A DNA stretch of 62,000 bases, from assembly GCF_001949145.1 (NCBI RefSeq), contig NW_019091369.1, positions 3,958,945 through 4,020,944 on the forward strand. The letters are read 5' to 3'. Shown piece after piece: positions 1 through 13,463 of this stretch (its first letter is position 1; each line of letters opens with the position of its first letter). Source of the DNA: Acanthaster planci. Lineage: Eukaryota; Echinodermata; Asteroidea; Valvatida; Acanthasteridae. The notes below the pieces were generated by a model. That model did not search any database, was not told the origin of the DNA, and saw only the letters and a program-made list of their open reading frames with translations. A program made the translations under genes and the position numbers.

Positions 1-3000
1 TTGCTGTTTGCATAATTTTGGATCCAAAAATTTCGAGTAATGAATTTGCTTGAAACTTGCTTTACTCTCCAACTATATGGGCACAATTGCATTAACATGT
101 TTGTTAGACCTTGGAATGCATTCTGAGCCATCTAAAAGCAGTTTCAGGGATTTGACTTCGAAAACTGAAAATTAATTTCTAGTATCATTTTATACCCAGC
201 TCGTCTTGTACAAAAGAGGAAACCTCACTCAAAATGAATGTGTATATTATTGATTTAACATGACCCTTTATAAATATCTTTTCTGGATTTTGCAGGACGA
301 GGCATCATTTCACACATTTTTGAAATTCTATGCAATAAACCAATACAAATGATACACAAATCACCTTCGTGGTTGGTAAAGACTATTATGTTCAAGAATA
401 TTTCATGAAAATTCATTCTGGTGAATGATAACCAATCCTTGGATTCACACTGTATGACCAATTCGGTATAATCCGCAGATTGCAAGCAGCGCATGACCCA
501 GCTAGTCTCTCCAGAATTCTGCAAGTGTAATTGTCAATAACATACATGTACATGTACAACACGTACATAACTTGATTACACCTGCCTGCCTGTGTTCATT
601 ACTATGAAATACTATAGTCATCAGATTCCTTGGAAAGCAAACCATGTCATAAAACTGACAAACCATCTTGCTAGTTTTTGCAGTTTTCTGATACTCCTAC
701 GGACCAATGACAAATTTTAATTCAATGCAAAGTGCAGAGGCACCCTGAACGCTTCCCCATAAATGTTGACTGATTTTCCTCTTTAAACACTGAGTACACA
801 AGCAAATGATTACTAGCAAGAGGAACTATACAGCTTAACGTCAGGATAGAAAATGCAATCAGTGTTTGTCCAGGGAACTGTATCTTTGGTTATGTTTATT
901 TAGAGAACTTACTGTATTGTTTCTTTCGTATGAACAGTCAACAGTAGCACTGCTTCCTTATTTTGGTACAAGTGTTTAAAAGAGGTAACCTACCTCATGG
1001 AAATAAATGAATGTTTCAAAAGACACTAATCACAAAAAAATCACAAGTACAGTGGTTTGTAGGAAATTAATTGACCAATTTGTCAGTGTTATTTCTTGAC
1101 TACATACATTACAGTGCAGGCCAATAACAAAATGTGTTTATTTAAAACTTTCTGATCATCAGCACAGCGATAACGAGGACAAAAACAAATAGGGTGGGTT
1201 GTAATTTGTAGAACAAATCAAAAGTAGCTGAAACACAAAATTACATGTCCTTGCGTACTTTGCTGTGTTACACTAGGCTCTGCCTAAAACAACTCAAATG
1301 AATCAAAAACGAGAGAAGTTGAGAGAAAATTGAAATCACAAAAAAAGCAAATGAAATGCTGCTGAGGGTAGTCATGGTGTCCACTAGAAGAAGCCGGTTA
1401 ACTACAGGGAAGTCATGTTTGCAAAATACGAAAAAGGATTCATTAAATGTTCTATCTGGCTTACCAATAGGAAAATGTGCTGGAAAAAGAAAAAAACTCA
1501 ACAGAAAATGCACTTGGACAGGGCTGTAGATATAATCCATTATCTGATAAAAACTAACAATTCAACAAAAGTATGTCATGTGCAGGGCCCTTCTTCAAGG
1601 CTGATATTCATTTAGGTACAATGGCCTTCCAACCCAGCAACACCATTCTCACCATGAAGTTTCCATTACAAACCGCCCACACATTGTGTCAAGCTACACA
1701 CAGAACTTGTGAAAGCCAAAGACAGAGAAAATATATATTGTAAAGTTACTTTGGACATCAAATCAAAAACGAAAAATGGTATAAAGCGAATAATTTGGAA
1801 GATCCTTTTTAGGAACTACTTTTAAGAAAACCTTTTGAGTTTTTATACAAGCTGAAAGTTAATTGTTTTTACCTTCATGGTCATCTGTCAGAAGTGAAAT
1901 AATTTCAACAATTCAAAAGGAAAAATGGTTAGGTCACAAGACCGTAAAATACTTGCCATATTTTTCCAAGTTGAAGCTTGAAATGATTCCGTGCATGGGT
2001 GCAACACCGGAAGTAACCAATTAACCTAGGCATCATATTACTGTATCATGCATTACACTACAGATGTATTTTCAATGTCTAAAATTTTATTACACATTTA
2101 ATAAATTTACCATCTATCAAATAAAGTTGGTTTTCATATGAAGTGTTCAACGAAACTTGTTCCCTTGTAAAACACAACTGGACTACTTCCTTGTTGAAAG
2201 TACAATTCTAGGTTCATTTGTTGCTGAAGAGAAAGGCTTTCTTATTAGTAAATGCGCGTAGTCAGCTCAGGATGAATGGCAGTTTTTATATTTAACCCTC
2301 TATACTTAAAGGTCAGACTCTCTGTTGAAAAATGCAATCAATTAAGTATGCATTTGCACCTTCATTCATACCACAAAACACTTACAATGCACTTGCTGCA
2401 CTGGACCATACACATACATGGATATAAAGAATAAATCATACAGTGGGGAGAACTGGACAGGTCGTTAGTTCAAAATAGAGGCTGTATTTTACTGTGAAGG
2501 TTTCACTGTGCGTGAAAAATGGAGAGGCGATGAAGAAACTACAAACAAATGTGCCATAAGAATTAAATATCAAGAAAAACAAATTCCCCAAATGGCACAT
2601 AATTTGACTCTGGCCAGACTGGCAAATTGCAATGGAACAAGACTAAGATGGCCAGGAGACTGGTTTGCTTTCATACATGTACATGTATGCCAGCAAAATA
2701 CCTTGGAAAACCAGTTCCAGAAGAAAAGTCAGTATTTCCACTCAAAGCAAAAAGGAAGTTAGGGGAAAAGCGAGGAGTATTTGTGTATCTGAGGGCACAC
2801 CCATGAACAAGTACATGTCTCTATATGACCTAGTATCAACTTTGTCAGGTGACTTTAGAAGACTAGTTAGTAGTTACCCTCTTATCTTTTCTGGCCACGC
2901 ACGGCAGCTTCCAATATCCATCAAGATCAGACAATCAGTAAATCATTGGTACATTCTTTGCACCTCAAAACCACATTCCAGTGTCTGTATCAAGGAAGTG

Positions 3001-3544
3001 TACATTGTACCTATCTCCGTCAATATTGCATAAACCATTTGTTGGATTTTAGTTAAGATTAATAATTTTATGTTTGGCATGCATTTTATTAAAAAAAATC
3101 CTTTTTTGATTAGAATACTCAGCATAATTTTAATAGACAAAGCTTTTGCCATACTAAACTAACTATATGTACTTTTCTGATGTCAAAATTACTGACGAAT
3201 ACTAATTACCCCTTGCTAGATTAATTGGACGTAAAGTAATAATTGACAAAATCTAAGGCAGCAACAGAAGCTAAAAATCACACCAAACAAACAAAAAAAT
3301 GTACATGTGCCAAAGCTTTATGCCTCACTGTGAAATCTGTGCAAAGCCATCTCAAAGTGAGAAAGGCACAATTAAAGAATGAAGTCACTGGTGACTGACT
3401 TGTAGTTTTCACCAAAAATATTGGGGATCTTTATACTTGAAACCTCAATCTGTAGATTAGGTACATGTAGATTACATGTACAGACTGAATGTGTATAGCT
3501 TGGTAGGTCATTTTTGCTTGTTTTTCTCTTGGACAGCTCTAGCA
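1..3544. other. No gene recognised
   Basis: Both strands were read. Open frames are short (under about 125 codons) and show no family similarity, and I could not build a phase-consistent exon chain. The stretch is AT-rich with short TACATG/CATGTA runs (for example 541-563). It may be intergenic or distal 3' UTR. Confidence 0.5.
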
Positions 3545-4108
3545 ACTCATCTGTATCCTCGTCTGTATCTGTGATAGAAGCTGGTTAATATTTTTCCCAC
3601 TAAAGCTTGAAGTGTTCAAAAATTGGTTAATATGAAAGTTTATTTGAGAGTGGACATAAGGTCCTACTCGGCCTAAGACATATCTCGCGATATGTCAAAC
3701 GTTGTAAGCTATTGGTGAATAGCCTCCCATTTTTTCCTTCTAAAAATATCCTCCTAACCGCAATGAGATGTTTCGTATAAACTTTAATCCATCTGAACGG
3801 GCTAATTCAGGTTTTCCATTGCCTGACAACATCCTGTCTCATTTCTTGCCGAGATGGACAAAATCTGAATGGTCTTATCCATATACAGTCGTCTTTCTCA
3901 TAATGGCATACTACTATAGACGGTATAAATCTCCACCATTCTGCACCAATAGCTTACAACGTTTGACATATCACGAGATATATTTTAGGCTGAGTAGGAC
4001 CTTATGTCCACTCTCAAATAAACTCATCTGTATCTGTGATAGAAGCTGGTTAATATTTTACCCACTAAAACTGTTCAGAAACTGGCGACTATGAAAGTAT
4101 TGATACAA
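3545..4108. mobile_element. Inverted-repeat (MITE-like) element bracketed by direct repeats
   Basis: Positions 3641-4020 form an element with arms of about 75 bp: 3641-3717 is nearly the reverse complement of 3944-4020, ending in TATTTGAGAGTGGACATAAG and its complement. Outside it, 3545-3640 and 4019-4108 are direct repeats of each other; both contain CTGTGATAGAAGCTGGTTAA followed by CCCACTAAA. No transposase is present, so this is a non-autonomous element or foldback. The direct repeats are far longer than a normal target-site duplication. Confidence 0.75.
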
Positions 4109-6107
4109 AATATGTCTTTGTGGGTCAGTTAGTAGAAACAAAGATTGAAGACCTATGCACACAGCACACCTGTGTTACTCAAAAGCATCGTATGTAGTAG
4201 TAGGGTCCAATACTCTAACGACACCTGATCCTAGCGACTTGTCCCAAAGCAGATAAGCCAATATCCCTACGGCTTCTCACCTAGTTCCTATCCTACATGT
4301 CTATAATTACTTGCAACTTGCAATGTCGTGTAACACGCTCAGGTGTTTGAGACACTGAATCAAAGTCCTCCACTAAAGTCAAAGCCAAAACATGTACGTA
4401 CAAAATGTCACGAAAAAAAAGCACCAATGGTGAATGAATGCACTAAGAACTTGCAGATCAAACAAACTAATAAGTAGACTGGGCAAGTCAAGTGAAAAGA
4501 AAGTGCGTACACAGTGGATGTTTCCCCCTTTTTTAGGTGTACAATTTGTATACGTGTATTTTGGTCCAACGAATTGCAGTATGCTGCTCAAATTACAACA
4601 GCAAAAATCAATGAAAAATTAGAAATTGTTTGGTCAGAAACAAAACGGTAGGACACCAGACCTTTTGAAAGGAAGAGGATTTTGATGGTTTTCATGAAGG
4701 TAAACCTTTGAGCTGTTATTTATTTGGATTTTAAATTACGTCCCTTAAAATTTGACATTGTTTTAAGAAAGTAAGCTTCAAACAAATTGGATAATAAACA
4801 CTGATTATTTCAGGGACAAATCTGGTACAATTTCAAGTTGGAAAAGAGAGAAAGATGGGACAGTGTGATTTTTTGACAATTTAGAAGGATTCACTTTTAA
4901 CCAAGTACCACAGGTTTTAAATTGAATTTAGTCTTCAACAAGTTTACTTTTTAAATGTAGTTAACCACCAACACTGAGGTTGTAGTTCATGGGAGGTAAA
5001 ATAACAGACCTAAACCAAAAAAAAAACTTTTTTTAATGACAGGCCTTGAATTCAAACAAAATCAATACAATGTTTCTTTGTAATAAAATTTGAAAATTTT
5101 AAAAGGTAATTTACAATGTACATCATCATCCCACTGACAAAAAAATACACAGAGAATGCAACCAGCTCTTTAAAAAATCAGGACCAGGGGAAACACCTTA
5201 ATTGAGGAGTCACATGATTCAATTCATCGGCATTCAGTCGGCATTCAATTTACAGAGATGTGTGTGGAAATGCACACTCCTCCCAAGTCTCCCAGCATTC
5301 TGGTGTACAAGAAATTGTACAGAAATACACAGATTCCAAAATGCACTCGCCTCCAAGGACATGGTACGCTTTCTGATATGCATTTGCCCATCATGTTACG
5401 TCACGTGAAAAACCTCTATCTGTTGTTGTCCTTACTAGAATGAGACAGCTTCACAAGACCATGTCTCAAAACCTCTTCCATATCAGCAAAATGTGACACA
5501 TTTCTTCACTAAAACAATGTCTTCTTTTTGATGTAGGAAAGTTGTATTGGGGCAAGCCACAAAAAAAACCACAAAATGTTTTTCTAACAGATGAAACTTT
5601 GTTCCTGAACATTGTGACGATTTTCTGGTGACTTTACTCCTCTTCCACGAAAATTAGCCCACATCGTGTCCATATTTTCTACGAGCATCCTGAATCCTAC
5701 AGAATCTAAGTCTCTTTATGTTCCTGCTTGAACAACCAAATCCAAACCAATTTTGCCCAATGCTGGTTATCACTGAATCAACCCAAGTTATTAATGCAGC
5801 CAAAATGAATTTACAGTTGCCATACAAATCCAGTTTCAACCAAATACAAAATTAACTACTTTGGAGGATCAAAATCTTCAATGAATTCATAGAATGCTTA
5901 AACCATTAGATTCTAATCTCAAGTGAGGTATTTTCCCCTTGAGCTTCAAGAATTATCATTAACTTTTGTACCAGCAATCCAAACTCAATAACATCCCCAT
6001 AGTTCAACAGGTGCACTTTGAAAACTTTCTTTCTGATTTTGGATGGAGCTGGTTACAGATAATTTACTTGGACAGAAGACGAGAAGGGAGAAGGGCTTGC
6101 CTGGAAT
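4109..6107. other. No gene recognised; probably includes the CLIC-like 3' UTR
   Basis: This lies directly downstream of the minus-strand stop codon at 6108-6110. No exon with family similarity is seen on either strand. Low-complexity A/T runs are frequent. Confidence 0.45.
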
Positions 6108-9100
6108 TTATTTGAGTCTGTAGCCTCCCTTGATTTTCAGGTACATGCGATCCAAACCCCTCGTCTTAAACCAACCGTACTCCAAGTCAGCGTCTGAATA
6201 CTTGGTCTCTTGATAGACTGGTTCCTGTTTCCAGTTCTCTAGATACTCCTTCAATCGGCCGTATTTATCTTCATCTGGGATTTCATAACCCTGCAGAGAC
6301 AGACAGACAACATTTGTTTAAAGCAAAGTTTTCAACCCTAACAGTTTTCCGTAAAATTTGGCTTGCAGTAGTCAGTACTATAAAATACTAAGTAATAGTC
6401 TGAGCCTGAAGGACCTAGCGCTACAGATTACTACTTCTGGCTAGGTTACTTCCATTGAACTCGTACAGAGAAAAATAAAGTCATGCATTCATAGTGCAAC
6501 AGCACTGTATGGTTCATTGTCTTATCTACTGAATTTATTGGTTTCAGAGAATAATAAGGTCATGTCCTCTTACAAGCGACAGTACTGAATACTACATTTT
6601 ACAACTAAGCAGAACCTAGAAGTACTTTGTAGTATTCGGGCTGTTAGGGTTAGTAGCATTTAAGCGATCATAAGAAAGAGGACTTTGCTTCAAGAACAAG
6701 TGAGAAAATAGTGCAACTGAAAGGAAAAATAAATAAAGCAATCCTTTTCTTTCTAAAACACACGGAGAGGTTTATCCAAAAAATAAATACTTCCAGGAGA
6801 ATGTTTACACAATTGGCCAACCTACACATGGATGTTACTCATTGTGAGCTTTTCAGTCCAACATAAACAAAACTGGGTAACCTCAAACTTTGTGAAGGAA
6901 ATAAAACTGATGATACTAAAACCTGAAACTAAGAATCCAAATTTTTACAAGCTGATTTTTTTTCAAAGTTGCCTGTGTGGCATTAAGCTGTAATCCTTCC
7001 ACTGACTGGACATGATTTACCTTGAACATTTTGCCAGCCACTACAACATGGTGAAGTTTGGGTAGAATACGAAGGTCAGGTTGCGTTAGCTTGTCTCCGT
7101 CTAAGAATCTATGACCACTCTCCTTCAGTGCTTTGTTCAACTTTTCCAATTCTCTGTCCAGGGCATTCTTCATCTCTGCCTCTCTGTTGGGATTGGTGTT
7201 TTTCAAGTACCTGCAGGAAAATAGAAAACACAGGCATCACTGAAATGAATGCAAAACAAATCAATGCATTTAGAAGGTAACAGCTGCAGGCACAACCGGA
7301 AACTACGCTGTCAGATATTGACTCAAAGATTCTCTAGGACAACATTCCAGATTGGAATCTCTTGAAATAAGTATGACAAGTATATTACTTGAATACTGGA
7401 TGAATTTTTAATTGTGAATTATCTGACAATCTCTTGCTCCAAGCACCACACCACCAATTGCTGACAACAGTCTATACTCACCCTGTAAACTTCCTGTAGA
7501 GATCAATTCCAACTTGTGTCAAACTTGTCTTCTTCGGTATGAGGCAAGGTTCCTTGAAGACCTGTTCCAGGTAGTCTACAATGGTTTGTACGTCGGAGAT
7601 AACTCGATCTCCAACAGGGTCCACAAGACAAGGAAGTTTGTTTACTGTAGAGGTGGGAAGAAATAGCTCTCAAGCTTTATGGAAGATACAATACCATGAA
7701 TGCAATTGACTACGGTTTAGCTTTGGTGATAGTTGCTTACAACGTTCAGACAAAACCAACGACAAAAAATCTCCACTTTCCTTGACCCTCAAAATTACTA
7801 GCCAAGAAACTCATTGCAGAAAAATGGTCTATGGATAATTAAGGCAATTAAATTAAGAAATTTAACCCACTTTTTGTTTCAGGTACACCTATCTTTACAA
7901 TACAACCAACAAGTCAGAATACATGTGTAGCTGAATAACTTGTATCTTATCCGTAAGTGATCCAGAGATAAAGACAAGACAAAAGTTGTTTGGGATCAAA
8001 AATAGAGGAAATCAACTTCAAGGACTGTCTCTCTACTCCATTAATGTTTATTCTGAATAAACCCCAGCCCTGCTAAACCTGTGATATCATCTCTAGCTAG
8101 CCCTAACCATTCTCAGTCCTTCAAAGCTATGTGCCTTTGGAGGATTTTGGGGGATTGAGGTTGCATGTAGTGTGAAAATATTGGAAGATTTTGGAGGATT
8201 GAGGTTGAATGGCCCACCAGATTGTGGATGATTTTGGAGGATTGATATGTACTGGTTGCTGAATAGAGTTGCTGGGTTGTACATGTCACGTTGGTACATT
8301 CTCTTGTATGTTACATAGTGTGCATTTGCCATATACAGTACGGCACAAGTACACGTATTGAATATTGGAGGATTTTGGAGGATTGAGGGTGCATGCAATA
8401 TTTGGGTAGCAAAACAGGAGGATTTTGAGGGTATATCCGAGCCAAAAGGGCCTAGGCGGTCAGGGCTAGCTTGTGAATGCTGTTCCATATTTGAACCAAA
8501 TAAACAAACAGAGAGCTTGTTTTGGTTTTGAAGACTAGCTGTAAATGTTGCTTTCAGGAGCCAGTGCACTCAGTGTTGGAATCTGGCACAGTTCTACTAG
8601 CTCAATATTTGCAAAGGGTTAGGGTTAAGCAAACAATTAAGGGGTTGAATTAAGCTAGAATAAGCACAGACTTGGTCTAAAGTCCATGGTGTGTTCATGT
8701 ACAATTGAAACCATACAAGATTACTTCACACTTCAATATGTTCAACAGAAAATGAACCATTTTAAGCTGGGCTTATTTCACAAGGAACAACCCCTAGAAC
8801 ATTTTTGGATTATTTTTGGCTAAAAAGGTTTAAAAAAAAAGGATGAGGTATCTAACCAAAGTTTACGGGTATGCTGAAATGTCTTAAGATTCAAGGGAGT
8901 CATTCAAACAATATTTGTACATGTTCTATTGTGTAGTTTCATCACTATTCACTTTAAACTTCCACAGCTTTGCCTCAGAGTAGTTTTTGCAACGTGCACA
9001 CTAGAGTAGAGTCTGGGTACTATACATTCTTAGCCACTGCTTTTGCCATGCAAAATTCTTGTGGGTTAAACACTCCTCTGAAATAAGTTGGAATGAAAGA

Positions 9101-11391
9101 AAGGATGTTTTAAGTGTTTCTAAAATACTCCCACGATGCCATCTTTGCTGAATTTTGAGGGTAAGCACTAGCAGAAGCATGACGTGCATACACGTACATG
9201 TATGTGGACACACATGAACATCTCCACGTACATGTCCGCGTATCTGACACATGACAGCAATGATCATTGTTTGTCTATAATACCTGATATCATGATGTCA
9301 CAACAAAACAATAAGAAATTAATACAAGATGGCAGAGCAGCAGGCCCACACATGAAATGGTCCACAGGTGTATCTACATGTACATGTGTGTACGTATATG
9401 GAGTTTCAGATAACATCAGTCAACAATTACGCTACCCACCAGCTAGTTTATCAAACTCCTGCGACTTTTTGATGTTGATGTTTTCTGTGATAACCTGAAA
9501 CCTTGCCATTTCGTTCACTTCGCTCTTGAGTGACAAGGTCATGTAGATCTGTTGGCAATGAACATCATCTCCCAGACATTTTAGATCGGATCCAGCCTGA
9601 AAGAAATGAAGGAATTAACACTCTTGGCATCCATCATTCAGGGAAAAAACTAAAGGGAAAAACACCCTCGACCCGTTTTTCACTTTAACCATAGTCATCT
9701 CTTTTGGTGATGGTGTATATTCCAACTTGACTATATATTTCAATGATATTAATATTTCGACTGAACTTAATGCATACAGGTATGTATTTGGGTCAATTGT
9801 TTTACACTCTTGCCATCTTTTCAAATTCCTTTGGTTGTTTCTGCAAAGTTTTGCTCTGACATATATTCTCAGTGTAGTCTAAGTGTTACGGAAACTGCAA
9901 GCTTACCTGGGTTGGATTTGAACCCATGACTTCCTACTTACTAGTGTTAATGTCTTAACCAAGTTAACCACTCAACCAATGAGCTCATCAGTAAATATAT
10001 CAACACAAACTGCCAAGAAGAAGTCCTACATTCACTAACACTACCTTTCCAGATTTAAAAATAGAATATTCTACTCAAGTTTGACACCCACTATTTATGT
10101 GTGCTGTATCTTTTAGGCCTATCATTGTTTACATTCGTGTTACTTAAAAACAAGAAATTTTTTGTCTAAATGAAAAAAATCGAAGTTGGCTGGCAACAAC
10201 ATGCTATGTCTTAGTGGTCTGGAATCAGGAATTTCTGGAGCAGTAAATCAAGATGCACAGACGTTGAGGCAAGTCCAAAAGCTGGTGATGATGGTAGAAT
10301 TAGGTAATAGGCGAGGGTGGAAAAGGCAAAGAGAGAGATGGAAGTGGAACAAACATGTTTCGGCTTCTAAAGACCCCTTCTCTTCTTTTTAAAAAATATT
10401 TCCCACCAACCCCAACCATTCACCACACCAACCAGGCGTCAAATAAGTCCAATATCACAACTGACATAACTGGTAATAAGTGGAATATTGTGAGGACTGT
10501 CTGTCTCCGGGTTCCTAAAACAACCTGTAGCGATCAGCCCGCTACATGGTTACCAGACTCAGATTTTTTGGATTCATTGAAACAATTCTCCATCCAGGTC
10601 AAGGAACCAGACGACATTCGCTTATTTGTCGTTCACAGCTCTCTTTGGGGTGGTCATGTCCGCTGCTGATTTTACCCAAAGATTTCTCTCAAAAACCAAA
10701 AGCCCTGTTCTGTTTTCTTTCTGATAAGAAAGACGACATCATGAACAACTTGTTTAGATAAGTTATTTCGGAAAAGTAGAATTTGCTCCCTTATAATAGG
10801 AACAGGGTGCTAAAGGTAATGAACCCCATTGGAACAGGGTGTTGAGGAAATTTAAATGAACCCCGAAAACAAGGCTTCCGGAGCGAGGGGCACAAGTAAA
10901 AGAGCCAAATCTTTCCTCTCCGAGCTCTGTGTGGTCTGAAATTTAAGAAAATAATTTGGGGGGGGAAGGTCAGGTGATAATAAATTGCGAAATTTACATG
11001 TATTTTTAAGGGCCCTCTGCATCTGTCCGGAAATTGGACAACAAAACAGCCTAGAGTTATGCCATTGAATGCCATCAAAGAAATTGAAATTATGCAAGCC
11101 CATACCTCGCAGGCCAAAAAGAGAAAACTGGCTGCTTACCCACACATATAATCTGATCTGGTCTTCGGGTTTTAAGACTTTAACTACTTTAACTTCCTCC
11201 GTGGGTGGCGCTTCTTCAGGCTCGGCAGGCTCTGCCGAATCGTCCCCGCCAGCTCCTGCGTCCGCCTGGTCCGTCTCGGACAGCCCCGAAGTCGCGTTTT
11301 CATCGTTCATATCCGGCGAGGTGGGCGCCTCCATGTCCTCTTCGGCCACCTCATTAATGCCCTGCTCGTCGTAATTACTGTCTTCTGCCAT
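6108..11391 (-). CDS. CLIC/EXC-4-like protein (chloride intracellular channel family)
   Basis: Minus-strand exons: 11140-11391, 9440-9596, 7482-7644, 7021-7210, 6108-6290. They give 945 bp, 314 residues. Residues 1 to about 70 are an acidic Asp/Glu/Ala/Pro-rich extension. The family body starts at LYVWAGSD, matching the LFVKAGSD entry of vertebrate CLICs. It continues through a thioredoxin/GST-like N domain (exons 2-3) into the all-helical C domain, where RFLDGDKLTQPDL and LPKLHHV match the CLIC signature. Vertebrate CLICs are about 240-250 residues, so the excess is mostly the extension. The usual Cys-Pro-Phe-(Ser/Cys) redox site is not kept: the region reads GDDVHCQQ, with Asp in place of the first Cys. 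I chose ATG 11391; an in-frame ATG at 11460 would add 23 residues. CLICs are soluble GST-fold proteins that can insert in membranes; channel or oxidoreductase activity here is not shown. Assignment to the family is firm; orthology to a particular CLIC is not. Confidence 0.85.
8139..8434. repeat. Degenerate minisatellite, GGAGGATTTTGGAGGATTGA units
   Basis: Copies begin near 8139, 8183, 8226, 8367 and 8417, in the second intron of the CLIC-like gene. The unit is about 22 bp, with 44-, 43-, 141- and 50-bp steps. Several copies are followed by GTTGCATG or GGTGCATG, so the repeated unit is longer than the purine core. Confidence 0.75.
9905..9990 (-). repeat. tRNA-derived SINE fragment
   Basis: On the minus strand an A-box-like TGGTTGAGTGGTTAA (9963-9980) precedes a B-box-like GGGTTCAAATCC (about 9912-9926). 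The spacing suits a tRNA head, but acceptor pairing is poor, so a SINE or tRNA pseudogene is more likely than a functional tRNA. It sits in the first intron of the CLIC-like gene. Confidence 0.5.
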
Positions 11392-12911
11392 TCCGGGGTG
11401 TATTTCCCGAACACGAGTTGAAATGAGTTTCAGGTTTTCGTTACCAGTGCAAAATTCCACTCAGTAATGGCGGCTCTTCCACGGCGTAGGCGCATACGGT
11501 GTTTGCACCCACACATTGTACTGGACTGATATCATGCTGATAGAATGCAGACCTCGCCCAGGCCAAAAAAAAAGAGCACCGTGGGTTCGTTCATTTTATA
11601 CCAGTGACCAGACTGAGCTTTAATAGAGTAAAATCAATTTTTGTCTGTGTCGTTTTGAAAATTCATATCCTACTAACCATGTAACTAATGTTATATTATT
11701 GTAAAAAATAATAAAAGTTTATCTTTATGATATTTATTATTATTTTTTTTTACGAATGACGTGTGCCAACCCACTATAGTAAATGGTATAGCCACAAGTC
11801 AGCCTCCCGCGCCTGAATCGGTAGCCGATAGTCTCTCTCGAGCCGCACATTGTGTCTGCTACCGTGATTTGAACATCAGGTTTTGGCGGTACACTCATCA
11901 GTTAGATTTAATTAAATTACTTGAACATGTAATTTTACCAGTTGAACATGAACTAATTTTTAAAAAAAATAACGAAGCGACATCATCGGAAATGTTTGTA
12001 AAATTGCTTAGCAACGGTGGACGTGGCTGACAATGGAGTGGGCGTGCCTGATGCCTGTAGTGCACTCAATCCACTTGCATTGTGCTTAGTCCTAGTGCAC
12101 CTAATTTAGCGTCCTAGGTACTTTTTCCAATGTGGTTTATGCTGATATGTATCTTTCGAGAATGAATCAAAGTATCAACTAAAATTTCAGCCGCGATTTC
12201 TGCATATCTGTCTAATTTAATCAACACTTTATTGTGGTAACTAATACCTGTAAGCCAATCTGGATCACTAGTCAACTGAGCTGTTATTTCCGATGCGGTA
12301 GCATCGGACGGCTCAAAATTGCAATTCGGTACAAAATGGAAGCAGATGTAAGCGGCCTAGCGTTATCCTAATATTGGCCTGTTGTTCAATGGAACAAAAT
12401 AATGCTTTTAAAGGCCAACCAAAGTACTGATTTATTTGCTAGGGTTAAGGGCGGGCCACGCCTCCCCAGTCCAAAAGCATCTCTCCAACATGTGTACACA
12501 TCTCGCAAAGTGTACAATACATATTGTTTATTTGAAATGACACCCCCAAATATATAAGTTTACATCTGACGCCGTTTGTTTGGGTGCTCAGTTAATTATA
12601 TTATATTACCAAAACATTTTTTAAAGTACCGTTAAACTTTAGCATGCTTATTCTTCAAATGCGTTGGAAATACTTAAAATGAATTCATTAAATAAGATTA
12701 TTACCATTTAACATCGATAAAAAACCTTTCTGAAAATCTGATTTATAGAACGTCAACTAGCAAGCAACTTTCTCATCAATGTTATTTTAAAAGCAGCAGC
12801 AAGCTTTTTCTAAATAAACACACTGACAGCACTTTCTATATAAATTAATGAATCATGATTTTTTTAAATTTACAAATTTAAATCACATATGTAAATTAAT
12901 CGATGAGAATA
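11392..12911. other. Upstream region of the CLIC-like gene; no gene recognised
   Basis: This contains the presumed promoter and 5' UTR of the minus-strand CLIC-like gene (about 11392-11600) and AT-rich DNA beyond. Open frames are short and without similarity. The next supported exon begins at 12912. Confidence 0.45.
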
Positions 12912-13337
12912 TTACAGTTGGAGGTCCAAATACTCTTTGCCTTCCTTACTTGAACCTTTCACAAAAATGTGAAACGGCAGTTTTCTTGTGACCGTTGAAA
13001 CAGAATTTTCATCGTCTGTTAAACAACCAAGGCTTTTTGGACGAGAAATTCAAACCTTTCTTTGAGAGAATATAATTTTGCAGTAATCCTCACTTACTAG
13101 AGAAACGCATTTCTAAGTTGTTTGCCATATCAAAGAACCAGTCTCGTCGTATGTGTGATTTTTCAAATCGGTTCACTCGATGATTTTTATGACTATTCAT
13201 AAATACCTCAGTGTCCCTATTCAACAACACGCAACGTGGCCGTGTTTGAACATTTTGATAATGCCCACCGAGATTTGATAATGAATGCTGATAATACCTG
13301 AGACGAAAGTTGTGTCCATTCTCCAGAAGGAACCGGT
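12912..13337 (-). CDS. Possible small gene, last two exons (function unknown)
   Basis: Exon 13098-13337 (240 bp) is open for 80 codons after a TATAAG acceptor with a pyrimidine-rich approach. It ends at TTCTCTA followed by GTAAGTG, a strong donor. The next exon, 12912-13015, follows GTTGTTTAACAG and keeps the frame (phase 1), ending FVKGSSKEGKEYLDLQL then TAA. The first exon is rich in Arg, Asn and His, with runs such as RVNRFEKSHIRRDWFFDMAN. One more base is needed upstream, so at least one 5' exon should exist; an internal in-frame Met (FMNSHKN) is an alternative start. I recognise no family. A competing frame in the same DNA (13221-13418) is open too, so the model rests on phase agreement and composition. 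Confidence 0.4.
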
Positions 13338-13463
13338 CTTATAAACGCACGTTAAAGACAGGCCAAGAACCAAGCACATTATCATTTTAGTACTAAATAC
13401 TAACACCTCTCGTTGCATGTACTAAATTCCAAAGAAGAATATTCCCTCAAATCGAACGTTTTA

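Noticed and set aside
13221-13418. Secreted peptide with a signal sequence on the minus strand
   Set aside because: The frame has a hydrophobic start, but most of it lies in intron-like sequence before the 13337 acceptor. The alternative frame gives longer, phase-consistent exons.
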